A DNA stretch of 64,000 nt from Alphaproteobacteria bacterium. Lineage in GTDB: Bacteria > Pseudomonadota > Alphaproteobacteria > SMXQ01. Both the position numbers and the translations under genes were made by a program. Positions 27,545 to 36,584 of this stretch are shown here, one piece after another. Position 1 is the stretch's first letter. Each line of letters begins with the position of its first letter. The notes under the pieces were generated by a model. That model made no database searches and was not told the DNA's origin. It saw only the letters and a program-made list of their open reading frames with translations. The DNA lies in the NCBI GenBank assembly GCA_030831315.1, contig JAURLI010000049.1, forward strand, positions 26,839 to 90,838, read 5' to 3'.

Positions 27545-28540
27545 ATGGCAAGACATCGCAATACTGCCGAAGGGCCCAAGGCTCTCGGCCCGCATCTTGA
27601 CGCCTTTTCAGAAATGCTGGCGGCGGAGCGCGGCGCGTCGCGTAATACGATCGCAGCCTATCATCAGGATCTGACCGATTTCGCACGCTTCCTCGACAAG
27701 GAAGGGCGGATGCTGGCAGATGCCGATGTGCAGGTGGTGCGAAAATACCTGGGATCGCTCGCCGAAAGCGGGCGCGGCGCGCGCACGGCGGCGCGACGGC
27801 TTTCGGCTCTCAGGCAGTTCTACAGGTTCCTTTATTCCGACGGCATTCGTTCCGACGACCCCACTGCGGGCATAGATGCGCCCACGCGCATGCATTCGTT
27901 GCCCAAGACCCTGTCGGAAGAAGATGTGTCGCTGCTGCTTGCTGTGGCGCGCACGCGCCGCGGCCGCCAGGGCATGCGCCTCAGGGCCCTTCTGGAAATC
28001 ATCTACGCAACGGGTCTGCGCGTTTCGGAACTGGTTGGGCTGCCCTTGTCGGCCCTGACCGGTGACGGGCAATTCCTTGTCGTCAACGGCAAGGGCGGCA
28101 AGGAGCGGTTGGTGCCGCTGTCGGAAGCCGCGCGTCGCGCGGTCAATGAATGGCTGCCCCAGCGCCGCATGATGGTGGGCGAGCGCGGCTCCCCCTGGCT
28201 TTTCCCGACCAGCGCCGCCGATGGCCATCTCACGCGCCAGCGCTTTGCGCAGTTGCTGAAGGAACTGGCGGTGGAAGCGGGCCTCGATCGCGAGAAGGTT
28301 TCGCCCCACGTTCTGCGCCATGCCTTCGCCAGTCACCTGCTGGCTCACGGCGCCGACTTGCGCAGCGTGCAGCAGATGCTGGGCCACGCCGATATTTCGA
28401 CGACGCAGATCTATACTCATGTGCTCGAGGGGCGCCTGCAGCGGCTGGTGAACGAAAATCATCCGCTGGCGCGGCGCGGCCGCCCGCGGGCGCGGCCGCC
28501 CGCTGGTGAGGCGTCAGAAACCGGTGACAAAAAGTCCTGA
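27545..28540 (+). CDS. xerD: Tyrosine recombinase XerD
   Basis: A 331-residue XerD-type recombinase, which with XerC resolves chromosome dimers at dif. It has an N-terminal SAM-like core-binding domain (about 15-105) and a C-terminal catalytic domain. Catalytic residues are in TGLRVSE (R about 159), HVLRHAFASH (about 255-264), LGHADISTTQ and the nucleophile Y290 in QIYTHV. Its length and match to the XerD subfamily, together with core neighbours on both sides, argue against a mobile-element integrase. A basic Arg/Pro tail of about 25 residues is extra. Confidence 0.93.
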   Translation: MARHRNTAEGPKALGPHLDAFSEMLAAERGASRNTIAAYHQDLTDFARFLDKEGRMLADADVQVVRKYLGSLAESGRGARTAARRLSALRQFYRFLYSDGIRSDDPTAGIDAPTRMHSLPKTLSEEDVSLLLAVARTRRGRQGMRLRALLEIIYATGLRVSELVGLPLSALTGDGQFLVVNGKGGKERLVPLSEAARRAVNEWLPQRRMMVGERGSPWLFPTSAADGHLTRQRFAQLLKELAVEAGLDREKVSPHVLRHAFASHLLAHGADLRSVQQMLGHADISTTQIYTHVLEGRLQRLVNENHPLARRGRPRARPPAGEASETGDKKS

Positions 28541-28551
28541 AACCTTGCAAT

Positions 28552-28577
28552 TTGACAAACCGGCTCTGTCGGGGCAT
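28552..28577 (+). promoter_or_regulatory. Possible accA promoter
   Basis: TTGACA at 28552-28557 in the 66-base gap between xerD and accA. The -10 (around 28575) is poor. AccA may also be read through from xerD. Confidence 0.3.
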
Positions 28578-28606
28578 GTAGGTCAAAATTCCTGAACGGC
28601 GGTTTC

Positions 28607-29563
28607 ATGCCTACTTTCCTAGAATTCGAAAAACCCATTGCCGAACTCGAAGGCAAGATCGAGGAACTGCGCCATCTGGATGCCGGTGGCGACGTTTCGA
28701 TTGCTGACGAAGTGTCCAAGCTGCAGGCCAAGGTCAATCGGCTGCTGAAGGACACCTACGGGAAGCTCTCGCCCTGGCAGAAGGTGCAGGTCGCGCGCCA
28801 TCCCGAGCGGCCGCACTTCGCCGATTACGTGAAGGACCTGGTGGAGGATTTCACGCCTCTGGCGGGGGATCGCAACTTCGCCGAGGACGCGGCCATCGTC
28901 GGCGGCATCGGCCGTTTCCGGGGCCGTTCGGTCGTGGTCGTCGGCAATGAAAAGGGCAACGACACCGAATCGCGCGTTCGCCACAACTTCGGCATGGCGC
29001 GCCCTGAAGGCTATCGCAAGGCGCGTCGGCTGTTCGACATGGCCGACCATTTCCACTTGCCGGTGATCACGCTGGTGGATACCGCGGGCGCCTATCCCGG
29101 CGTCGGTGCCGAGGAGCGCGGCCAGGCCGAGGCCATTGCCCGTTCGATCCAGTCCTGTCTCGGCCTGCGCGTGCCCATCGTTTCCGTCGTCATCGGCGAA
29201 GGCGGTTCCGGCGGCGCCATTGCGCTGGCCGCGGCGGACCGTGTGCTGATGCTCGAGCACGCCATCTATTCCGTGATTTCGCCCGAAGGCTGCGCTTCGA
29301 TCCTGTGGCGCACCAACGAGGCGGCCCAGGATGCGGCCGAGGCGCTGCGCCTGACCGCCGACGATCTCAGGCGGCTCAAGGTCATCGATGGCGTGATCGA
29401 AGAACCGGTTGGTGGGGCGCATCGTAACCGGCGCGAGGCCGTTCGCCGCGTCGGCGACGCGATTTCCGACAACCTGGAAGAGCTGATCGGTGTCGAAGGC
29501 GGTGCCCTGCGCACCCGCCGCCGCGAAAAATTCGTCGAAATGGGGAAGATCGGCCTGCACTAG
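28607..29563 (+). CDS. accA: Acetyl-CoA carboxylase carboxyltransferase subunit alpha
   Basis: A 318-residue AccA, which with AccD transfers the carboxyl group from biotin to acetyl-CoA, the first step of fatty-acid synthesis. Visible features are the N-terminal [18 protein letters not shown] coiled helix, the crotonase-fold elements [19 protein letters not shown] and [21 protein letters not shown], and the oxyanion region [11 protein letters not shown]. Its length matches the family. It converges on secA; a hairpin covers its stop codon. Confidence 0.97.
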   Translation: MPTFLEFEKPIAELEGKIEELRHLDAGGDVSIADEVSKLQAKVNRLLKDTYGKLSPWQKVQVARHPERPHFADYVKDLVEDFTPLAGDRNFAEDAAIVGGIGRFRGRSVVVVGNEKGNDTESRVRHNFGMARPEGYRKARRLFDMADHFHLPVITLVDTAGAYPGVGAEERGQAEAIARSIQSCLGLRVPIVSVVIGEGGSGGAIALAAADRVLMLEHAIYSVISPEGCASILWRTNEAAQDAAEALRLTADDLRRLKVIDGVIEEPVGGAHRNRREAVRRVGDAISDNLEELIGVEGGALRTRRREKFVEMGKIGLH

Positions 29564-29570
29564 GCCGATC
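29548..29570. terminator. Hairpin over the accA stop, between convergent accA and secA
   Basis: A perfect nine-base stem (GATCGGCCT with AGGCCGATC) and a five-base loop that contains the start of the TAG stop codon. No T tract follows on either strand, so it is a hairpin at a convergent junction rather than a proven terminator. Confidence 0.4.
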
Positions 29571-29590
29571 ATGCCGAAGGACTGGCGCGG

Positions 29591-32329
29591 CTAGCTGATC
29601 TTGCCGTGGCAGTGCTTGTACTTGCGGCCCGAGCCGCAGGGACACGGCGCATTGCGCGACACCCGGCCCCAGGTCGAGGGATCGTTGGGGTCGGTTTCGC
29701 CCCCGCGCGCGGCGCGTGAACTTACCGGGCGCTGCTGCCGGTCCTCGTTATCGTCGTCGTCGTCGTCATCGTCGTCGAGCATCGCGATGTCTTCGCGGCC
29801 TTCGCGGACGTTGACGGGACCGCGGGGATCGAGATTCAGCTCGTCGGGATTGGTGAAGTTCAGCTCCACGTGGCTCAGCACCTGGGTGATGTTCTCGCGC
29901 AGCTGGTCGAGCATCTTCTCGAACAGTTCGAAGGCTTCGGTCTTGTATTCGTTGAGCGGATCGCGCTGCGCATAGGCGCGCAGGTTAATGCCCTGGCGCA
30001 GGTGGTCGAGCGTCAGCAGGTGATCCTTCCAGGTCTGGTCGAGGATCTGCAACAGCAGGCTCTTTTCGACCATGCGCATCACGTCGGGGCCGTAACTCGC
30101 CGCCTTTTCCGCCATGCGCCGGTCGGAGGCGTTGGTCAGGCGTTCGCGGATTTCCCCGTCTGCGATGCCCTCCTCTTTGGCCCAATCGTCGATCGGCAGG
30201 TCGAGGCCGAGAACCCGCAACGTCTCCTCGTGCAGGAGATGGGTATTCCAGTCTTCGGGATAGGCGCGCTCGGGGATGCCGCGCGACACGATGTCGTCGA
30301 TCACCTCGTGGCGCATGGCCAGGATGGTGTCCGAAACGTCGTCGGTCTTCATCAGCTCCTTGCGCTGCTCGTAGATGACCTTGCGCTGGTCGTTCATCAC
30401 GTCGTCGTAGCGCAGCAGGTTCTTGCGCATGTCGAAGTTGTGCGCCTCGACCTTTTCCTGCGCCTTCTGCAGGGCCTTGGACACCCAGGGATGGGTGATC
30501 GCCTCGCCCTCTTCGAGGCCGAGGCGCTTGAGCATCGCATCCATGCGTTCGGAACCGAAAATGCGCATCAGGTCGTCTTCCAGGGACAGGAAGAACTTGG
30601 ACGCGCCGGGGTCGCCCTGACGGCCCGAGCGGCCGCGCAGCTGGTTGTCGATGCGACGCGCCTCGTGGCGTTCGGAGCCGAGCACGAAAAGGCCGCCCCC
30701 TTCGAGCGCGATCTTGCGGCCGGCCTCGATCTCGGCGCGGATGGCGGCGATCTTCTGGTCGCGTTCCGGCCCTTCGGGGACGCCCGACAGCTCCTGTTCG
30801 ACGCGCATGTCGAAATTGCCGCCGAGCTGGATGTCGGTGCCGCGGCCGGCCATGTTGGTGGCGATGGTGACGGTGCCCGGCTTGCCCGCCTGGGCGATGA
30901 TCTGGGCTTCCTGTTCGTGGTAGCGCGCATTCAGCACATTGTGGGGAATCTTGCGCTGCTTCAGGGCCTCGGCCAGGCTTTCGGACTTTTCGATGGACAC
31001 GGTGCCGACGAGGACCGGCTGGCCGCGCTTGTGGCAGTCCTCGATCTGGTCGAGGATCGCCTCGGTCTTTTCGCGGAACGTGCGGTAAACCTCGTCCTCG
31101 TGGTCGATGCGCACGCAGGGGCGGTTGGTTGGCATGTTGATGACGCCGAGCTTGTAGATGCTCTCGAATTCGGCGGCTTCCGTCATCGCCGTGCCGGTCA
31201 TGCCGGCGAGCTTCGGATACATGCGGAAATAGTTCTGGAACGTGATCGAGGCGAGGGTCTGGTTCTCGTTCTCGATCGTGCAGCGCTCCTTGGCTTCCAG
31301 CGCCTGGTGCAGGCCTTCCGAGTAGCGGCGGCCTTCCATCATGCGGCCGGTAAACTCGTCGATGATGACGACCTTGTCGTCCTTCACGATGTAGTCGCGG
31401 TCGCGCATGAACAGCTTGTGGGCACGCAGCGCCTGGTTGGAATGGTGCACAAGCGAGACGTTCTCGATGTCGTAAAGCGAGCCGCTGGTGATCAGCCCCG
31501 CATCGCGCAGCATCTGTTCCATCTTTTCGACGCCGGCTTCCGTGAATGTCACGGCGCGGACCTTTTCGTCCATTTCGAAATCAGCGGCGTCGAGGCCAGG
31601 GATCAGGCGGTCGACCTTGGCGTAGAGCTCAGAAGAATCCTCGGCCGCCCCTGAAATGATCAGCGGCGTGCGCGCCTCGTCGATCAGGATGCTGTCCACT
31701 TCGTCGACGATTGCGAAGTTGAACGGGCGCTGCACCATGTCTTCCAGGTGGAATTTCATGTTGTCGCGCAGGTAGTCGAAACCGAATTCGTTGTTGGTGC
31801 CGTAGGTGACATCGGCATTGTAGGCGGTACGGCGCTGGTCATCGCTGAGGCCATGGACGATGGTGCCCACCGTGAGGCCGAGGAAGCGGTAGACCCGCCC
31901 CATCCATTCGGCGTCGCGCTTGGCGAGGTAGTCGTTCACCGTGACCACGTGCACACCCTTGCCGCCAATCGCGTTCAGGTAGACCGGCAGGGTCGCCACC
32001 AGGGTCTTGCCTTCGCCGGTCGACATTTCGGCGATGGCCCCCGAATTGAGCACCATGCCGCCCATCAGCTGGACGTCGAAATGACGCTGGCCGAGGGTGC
32101 GCCTGGCCGCCTCGCGCACGGTGGCGAAGGCGTCCTCAAGCAGGGCGTCGAGGCTTTCGCCCGCATCCAGCCGCCCCCTGAGCCAGCCGGTCCGGGCCTT
32201 CAGCTCGTCGTCGGAGAGCTTTTCGACCTCTGCCTCCAGCGCATTGATGGCATCAACCCGGGGCTGAAGCTTGCGGATGAAGCGGTCGTTGTGGCTGGGA
32301 AAAAGGCGCTTGGTGAGGGCGGAAAGCAT
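29591..32329 (-). CDS. secA: Preprotein translocase ATPase SecA
   Basis: A 912-residue SecA, the motor that pushes preproteins through SecYEG. Visible elements are the Walker A region [23 protein letters not shown], the preprotein cross-linking region, [13 protein letters not shown] and [10 protein letters not shown]. The C-terminal SecB/zinc site is [14 protein letters not shown]. Just before that tail is a run of nine aspartates ([13 protein letters not shown]) coded by GAC/GAT repeats. I use ATG 32329 ([10 protein letters not shown]), since the longer in-frame start would sit near the predicted transcription start. It is divergent from the PPIase gene. Confidence 0.98.
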   Translation of the reverse strand: MLSALTKRLFPSHNDRFIRKLQPRVDAINALEAEVEKLSDDELKARTGWLRGRLDAGESLDALLEDAFATVREAARRTLGQRHFDVQLMGGMVLNSGAIAEMSTGEGKTLVATLPVYLNAIGGKGVHVVTVNDYLAKRDAEWMGRVYRFLGLTVGTIVHGLSDDQRRTAYNADVTYGTNNEFGFDYLRDNMKFHLEDMVQRPFNFAIVDEVDSILIDEARTPLIISGAAEDSSELYAKVDRLIPGLDAADFEMDEKVRAVTFTEAGVEKMEQMLRDAGLITSGSLYDIENVSLVHHSNQALRAHKLFMRDRDYIVKDDKVVIIDEFTGRMMEGRRYSEGLHQALEAKERCTIENENQTLASITFQNYFRMYPKLAGMTGTAMTEAAEFESIYKLGVINMPTNRPCVRIDHEDEVYRTFREKTEAILDQIEDCHKRGQPVLVGTVSIEKSESLAEALKQRKIPHNVLNARYHEQEAQIIAQAGKPGTVTIATNMAGRGTDIQLGGNFDMRVEQELSGVPEGPERDQKIAAIRAEIEAGRKIALEGGGLFVLGSERHEARRIDNQLRGRSGRQGDPGASKFFLSLEDDLMRIFGSERMDAMLKRLGLEEGEAITHPWVSKALQKAQEKVEAHNFDMRKNLLRYDDVMNDQRKVIYEQRKELMKTDDVSDTILAMRHEVIDDIVSRGIPERAYPEDWNTHLLHEETLRVLGLDLPIDDWAKEEGIADGEIRERLTNASDRRMAEKAASYGPDVMRMVEKSLLLQILDQTWKDHLLTLDHLRQGINLRAYAQRDPLNEYKTEAFELFEKMLDQLRENITQVLSHVELNFTNPDELNLDPRGPVNVREGREDIAMLDDDDDDDDDNEDRQQRPVSSRAARGGETDPNDPSTWGRVSRNAPCPCGSGRKYKHCHGKIS
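29750..29780. repeat. Trinucleotide run coding poly-aspartate in SecA
   Basis: A near-perfect GTC/ATC repeat (plus strand) coding nine consecutive Asp in SecA. Such a run can change length by slippage without breaking the frame. Confidence 0.85.
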
Positions 32330-32382
32330 GATTTTTCCGATTTTTGCCCGAGGGCGAATGGGCCAACTTTGAGTGTGCAAGA

Positions 32383-32411
32383 CAGATAGAGACGCCTGCC
32401 GCCCGTGTCAA
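32383..32411 (-). promoter_or_regulatory. Candidate secA promoter
   Basis: On the minus strand TTGACA (32411-32406), 17 bases, TATCTG (32388-32383), giving a leader of about 47 bases to the chosen ATG. The -35 lies within an inverted repeat CCGCCCGT-N7-ACGGGCGG (32399-32421), which may be an operator or a chance GC stem. Confidence 0.45.
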
Positions 32412-32540
32412 TGACGGGCGGGTCGGTCCGCACGCCAAAATACGCCCGGGAGGCCCCGAATTCCCTGTGATTTTCCGATATCCGTGGTAATTTCCCGGCC
32501 CGCGGGACGGCTGGGTCCGCCCGCGTTCCCGAGGAGCCCC

Positions 32541-33428
32541 ATGAGCCTGTCCCTGCCTTTCGTCCACCCCCTGCGCCTGCTTGCCCTTGCCGGATTTATC
32601 ACGTTCGGCGCAGCGGAAGCTGCCGCGCAGCAGCGCGGCCAGTCGTCCGACAGTGTGGTTGCGCGGGTCGATGGGCATGAGATCTACGCCTCCGACGTGC
32701 AGGATGCACTTTCGCAGCTTCCTCCCGAATACATGAACATGCCGGCCGAACAGCTTTTTCGTGCCGTCATCGAACAGTTGATCGATCGCCAGATCGTCGT
32801 GCGGCGTGCCCGCGACCAGAAGCTCGAACGCGATCTCGACGTGCAGAAGACGATGAAGCAGCTCGAGGCGCGCGTGCTCGAACAGGTCTACCTGCGGCGC
32901 ATGGTCGAAAAGAAAATCACCGACGAAGCCGTTGCCCGCCGCTACGAACGCGACAAGGCGCAGCTGGTGCGCGAGAAGAAAGTTCGTGCGCGCCATATTC
33001 TGGTGAAGACCCGCGATGAGGCGATCGCCATCATGCGCGAGATTTCCCGTGGCAAGGACTTCGCGGCGATGGCGAAGGAAAAGTCCATCGGCCCGTCTGG
33101 ACCCCAGGGCGGCGATCTCGGCTTTTTCACCCGCGAACAGATGGTGCCCGCATTTTCGCAGATGGCCTTCAGCCTGAAGAAGGGCGAGGTGGCCCGTGCC
33201 CCCGTCCAGACCCAGTACGGCTGGCATGTCATCAAGGTCGAAGACATCCAGGAAGCCGCCCCGCCGACCTTGGCCGAGGTCAAGGACGAGCTGCGTGCCA
33301 AGATGGGCGAGGAATTGATCGAGGGCGAGATCAAGCGCCTGCGCGAGGGCGCCAAGGTCGAGCGCTTCGGCATGGACGGCAAGCCCCTGCCGCCGGGCGA
33401 ACAGGCCCCGGCCGCCGGCGGGCGCTGA
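32541..33428 (+). CDS. Parvulin-type peptidyl-prolyl isomerase, exported
   Basis: A 295-residue exported PPIase of the SurA/PrsA type. A signal peptide (hydrophobic LLALAGFITFGAAEAAAQ) is followed by an N-terminal chaperone-like helical region, then a parvulin domain with VRARHILVKT, SIGPSGPQGGDLGFF, MVPAFSQMAF and TQYGWHVIKV. It should help outer-membrane or periplasmic protein folding downstream of Sec export, which fits its place divergent from secA. The start ATG 32541 has GAGGAG at 32531. It begins the row PPIase-argJ-mutT. Confidence 0.92.
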   Translation: MSLSLPFVHPLRLLALAGFITFGAAEAAAQQRGQSSDSVVARVDGHEIYASDVQDALSQLPPEYMNMPAEQLFRAVIEQLIDRQIVVRRARDQKLERDLDVQKTMKQLEARVLEQVYLRRMVEKKITDEAVARRYERDKAQLVREKKVRARHILVKTRDEAIAIMREISRGKDFAAMAKEKSIGPSGPQGGDLGFFTREQMVPAFSQMAFSLKKGEVARAPVQTQYGWHVIKVEDIQEAAPPTLAEVKDELRAKMGEELIEGEIKRLREGAKVERFGMDGKPLPPGEQAPAAGGR

Positions 33429-33532
33429 GCCCCCGCTATTGGCAATCCGTCTGATCTAAGTTATCTGCTTGTAGTGATGTGCGCGCTTGCGCGCGGGCAT
33501 CCGTCTTTCATCGCGCCCCGCAGGTACCTCCC

Positions 33533-34771
33533 ATGCCGCCCAAATCCCCGCTTGCGCCGAAATCCTTTCCCAAGCTGCCCGCCGTTGCCGGCGTGCGCCT
33601 GGCCGCTACCGCCTGTGGCATCAAGAAGCGCGGGCGCCCGGACCTGATGGTGGCGGAACTCGCCCCGGGCACGACGGTGGCCGGCATGTTCACCAAGTCG
33701 CTGACCGCAGGGCCGGCGGTGGTCTGGGACCGCGCTGCCGTGAAGAACGGGCGCGGGCGCGCCATTGTCGTCAATGCCGGCAACGCCAACGTGTTTACCG
33801 GGCGCAAGGGTGCGGCCGATGTGCGCGCGACGGCGATGGCCGTGGCGAAGCTGCTCGGCTGCGCGGCGGACGATGTGCTGGTGTCGTCGACGGGCGTCAT
33901 CGGCGTGCCGCTGCCGGTCGCCAAGATCACCCGGGCGCTGCCCGGGGTGGCGAAGGCGCTCAAGGAAGGCGCGTGGGCCGCAGCGGCGGAGGCCATCTGC
34001 ACCACCGATACGTTCCCCAAGGGCGCCGGGACGACGGCCAGGATCGGCGGCACAACCGTGCGCATCGCGGGCTTTGCCAAGGGATCGGGCATGATCGCGC
34101 CGAACATGGCGACGATGCTGGGTTACGTCTTCACCGACGCGGCCCTGCCGGCACCCGTGCTGCGCAAGCTCCTGAAGGAAACCTGCGACCGGTCCTTCAA
34201 CGCGATCACGGTCGATTCCGACACCTCGACGTCGGACACCGTGCTGCTGGCCGCGACCGGACAGGCGGGCAAGCACCCGAAAGTTTCGCGCATCGACGAT
34301 CCTGCCCTGAAGGATTTCCGCAAGAAGCTGCAGGCGGTGATGACCGATCTCGCCCATCAGATCGTGCGCGACGGCGAAGGTGCGACCAAGTTCATCACGG
34401 TCAAGGTCACGGGCGCGGCGTCGGATCGCGCCGCGAAAGTCATCGCCATGTCGATCGCCAATTCGCCGCTGGTCAAGACGGCCATCGCCGGCGAGGACGC
34501 CAACTGGGGCCGCATCGTCGCCGCCGTCGGCAAGGCGGGCGAACGCATCGACGCCGACCGCATGACGGTCAGCGTCGGCGGCGTACGCATCACGGAAAAC
34601 GGTGCCCCGCGCAAGAACTACAAGGAAGCCCCCGTCGCCTGTCACATGAAGGGCCAGTACATCGACATCGCCGTCGATGTCGCGGCGAAGGGCGGGCGCG
34701 GCGAGGCCACGGTGTGGACTTGCGACCTGACCCACGGCTACATCACCATCAATGGCGACTACCGCAGCTAG
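33533..34771 (+). CDS. argJ: Glutamate N-acetyltransferase / amino-acid N-acetyltransferase ArgJ
   Basis: A 412-residue ArgJ, which recycles the acetyl group from N-acetylornithine to glutamate and may also make N-acetylglutamate from acetyl-CoA (arginine synthesis). The self-cleavage site is NMATMLGY with the nucleophile T194. Other family elements are [38 protein letters not shown] and [10 protein letters not shown] start at ATG 33533; the longer reading upstream is arginine-rich and unlikely. It overlaps mutT by 20 bases. Synteny secA/PPIase/argJ/mutT is typical of alphaproteobacteria. Confidence 0.96.
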   Translation: MPPKSPLAPKSFPKLPAVAGVRLAATACGIKKRGRPDLMVAELAPGTTVAGMFTKSLTAGPAVVWDRAAVKNGRGRAIVVNAGNANVFTGRKGAADVRATAMAVAKLLGCAADDVLVSSTGVIGVPLPVAKITRALPGVAKALKEGAWAAAAEAICTTDTFPKGAGTTARIGGTTVRIAGFAKGSGMIAPNMATMLGYVFTDAALPAPVLRKLLKETCDRSFNAITVDSDTSTSDTVLLAATGQAGKHPKVSRIDDPALKDFRKKLQAVMTDLAHQIVRDGEGATKFITVKVTGAASDRAAKVIAMSIANSPLVKTAIAGEDANWGRIVAAVGKAGERIDADRMTVSVGGVRITENGAPRKNYKEAPVACHMKGQYIDIAVDVAAKGGRGEATVWTCDLTHGYITINGDYRS

Positions 34772-35192
34772 CGCGGGCGCGCGGCCCATCATCCTCGTCG
34801 CGGCGGCAGCCCTGCTCGATGCCGACGGCCGGGTGCTGATCGCCAAGCGGCCGGAAGGCAAGTCAATGGCTGGCCTGTGGGAATTTCCGGGCGGCAAGGT
34901 CCACGCTGGCGAAACCCCTGAAGAGGCGCTGGTGCGTGAACTGCGCGAGGAACTGGCCATCGAGGTCTGCGGGCCCTGCCTGCATCCGCTGACCTTCGCC
35001 TCCCACGCCTATGACGATTTTCACCTGTTGATGCCGCTTTACCAGTGCCGCAACTGGGAGGGCACGCCTGCGCCCCAGGAAGGTCAGGAGATACGCTGGG
35101 TGTTTCCGGCGCGCCTTTACGGCCTGCCGATGCCGCCCGCCGATGCGCCGCTGATTTCGGCGCTGTGCGATCTGGAAAAGCCGCCCGCCTGA
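34752..35192 (+). CDS. mutT: 8-oxo-dGTP diphosphatase MutT
   Basis: A 146-residue Nudix hydrolase of the MutT type, which removes 8-oxo-dGTP from the nucleotide pool. The Nudix box is GKVHAGETPEEALVRELREE near residues 49-69, complete with the REXXEE core. VLIAKRPEGKSMAGLWEFPG precedes it. Its start lies inside the 3' end of argJ, which points to coupled translation. A convergent cytochrome gene follows after four bases. Confidence 0.9.
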   Translation: MATTAASAGARPIILVAAAALLDADGRVLIAKRPEGKSMAGLWEFPGGKVHAGETPEEALVRELREELAIEVCGPCLHPLTFASHAYDDFHLLMPLYQCRNWEGTPAPQEGQEIRWVFPARLYGLPMPPADAPLISALCDLEKPPA

Positions 35193-35196
35193 CGGT

Positions 35197-35544
35197 TCAG
35201 TTGTGGGGTACCGCGCGTCCGCGTCCGCCCACGTCGAGGGAGCGGATATAGGCGGTCAGGTCGTCGATGTCGCGCCGCGACAGGTTGAAGTTGGGCATCG
35301 GCGGGTGCGGATTGCGGATCCAGTTCTTCAAATAGGTTTCGGTCTTGGCCGGGTCGTTGGCGAGCGCGATGAAGGGCGGCGCCGCATCGCCGCCGCGCAT
35401 GTTCTGACCGATCACATGGCAAGACGAGCACCAGCGCCGCGCAATGCGCAGCCCTTCGCTGGCATCGCCCTGTGCAAAGGCGGGCGCTGCGGCAAGCATC
35501 GCAGGCAGGACGATCATCAGGGCGGCAATCAGACGGACGATCAT
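35197..35544 (-). CDS. Small c-type cytochrome
   Basis: A 115-residue periplasmic class I cytochrome c. A signal peptide (LIAALMIVLPAMLAAAPAFAQ) is followed by one heme-binding site CSSCH near residue 39. A likely axial methionine lies in PPMPNFNLSRRDIDDLTAYIRSL near the end. It is a single-heme electron carrier; the partner is unknown. The gene is monocistronic, convergent with mutT, 47 bases from the methyltransferase gene. Confidence 0.9.
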   Translation of the reverse strand: MIVRLIAALMIVLPAMLAAAPAFAQGDASEGLRIARRWCSSCHVIGQNMRGGDAAPPFIALANDPAKTETYLKNWIRNPHPPMPNFNLSRRDIDDLTAYIRSLDVGGRGRAVPHN

Positions 35545-35591
35545 GGCAACCTCTCGCGCAGGGAAAGTGCAAACGCTCCGCTCTTTGAAGG

Positions 35592-36524
35592 TTACCGCCG
35601 TTTGCCCTCGTCGGTAAATGGCTGTCCTGTCTGATCGCCCGCGGGAATTTCCGTAACGCCCAGGTGGTCTGCGAGTCGCGCTGTGGCCGATCCGGGTTTC
35701 AGCGCCTTGGGTTGTCCCGGCCCCGGCGCCCAGCCGGCCATGAAGACGACCTCGAAGCTGGCGGTGATGCGGCCGTCCGGACCGGCCGGGTAGCGCGCCG
35801 CCGCTTCCATCAAGGTGGCGCGCCGGGTCATGCCCTTGCGCCGCTCGGCTACCGCATTGCTTTCGCCCATGGCGCCGAGGTCGCGCATGAGGGCGAGCGC
35901 GTCGGGGAAACTGACGCGGATGGTTTCGACATCGGCGACCGGCATGGCGAAGCCCGCGCGTGCGAGCAGGTCGCCCGCGTCGCGCACGTCGGCGAAGGGA
36001 GACACCCGGGGACTGGCGCCGCCTTCGACGGCAAGTTCCGCTTCCATCAGAGCCACGCGCAATTCCGCCAGCGTGCCGACGCCGAAAAGCGCTGCCATGA
36101 ACAACCCGTCGGGCGCCAGCGCACGCCGTGCCTGCGCCAGCGCGCCCGGCAGGTCATTGGTCCAGTGCAGGGCCAGGTTGCTGACGATCAGATCGAAGGC
36201 ACCATCGGCAAAGGGCAGAAGCTCTTCATCGGCGGCGGCGGCGGGCAGGTCATTCGCCGCCGATGCCGCGCCCGCCATTTCCGGCGCGAGATCGCACTGG
36301 ACGATGAACGCGGTTCCCGGGCGCGCACCAAGTGCTGCGCCCAACGCGCCACGCCGGCAGCCGAGATCGAGGATGCGGGGAAAATCGCGGCGCACATCGG
36401 CAAGCCGGTCGAGCAAACGAGCACCCACTTCAGCGAACAGGAAGTCGTGGTCGGCAGGCATTGCGGCCGCGCGCGCGCGGTGGGCGCGGACGGTGCGTCG
36501 GTGAAAAGGTGCCGGGATGTTCAT
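35592..36524 (-). CDS. SAM-dependent methyltransferase-like protein (BioC/NDUFAF5-like)
   Basis: A 310-residue class I Rossmann methyltransferase-fold protein. The SAM motif is LDLGCRRGALG near residue 50, and motif IV is FDLIVSNLALHWTNDLPGAL. The N-terminal RTVRAHRARAA and the overall length suit the BioC / complex I assembly factor NDUFAF5 group, common in alphaproteobacteria. NDUFAF5 in mitochondria hydroxylates an arginine of NDUFS7; a biotin-precursor role (BioC) is the alternative. It is divergent from nothing near: the sensor gene 60 bases upstream is on the same strand. Confidence 0.75.
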   Translation of the reverse strand: MNIPAPFHRRTVRAHRARAAAMPADHDFLFAEVGARLLDRLADVRRDFPRILDLGCRRGALGAALGARPGTAFIVQCDLAPEMAGAASAANDLPAAAADEELLPFADGAFDLIVSNLALHWTNDLPGALAQARRALAPDGLFMAALFGVGTLAELRVALMEAELAVEGGASPRVSPFADVRDAGDLLARAGFAMPVADVETIRVSFPDALALMRDLGAMGESNAVAERRKGMTRRATLMEAAARYPAGPDGRITASFEVVFMAGWAPGPGQPKALKPGSATARLADHLGVTEIPAGDQTGQPFTDEGKRR

Positions 36525-36584
36525 CGTGCCAAAATCGCACGACCCGCGTCCGGCATAAAGCCCCTGACGTTTGGGGGCGGTATG

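Noticed and set aside
27545..28540. Tyrosine recombinase as a sign of an integrated element
   Set aside because: Sequence and length are XerD-like, and core genes lie on both sides with no repeats or cargo.
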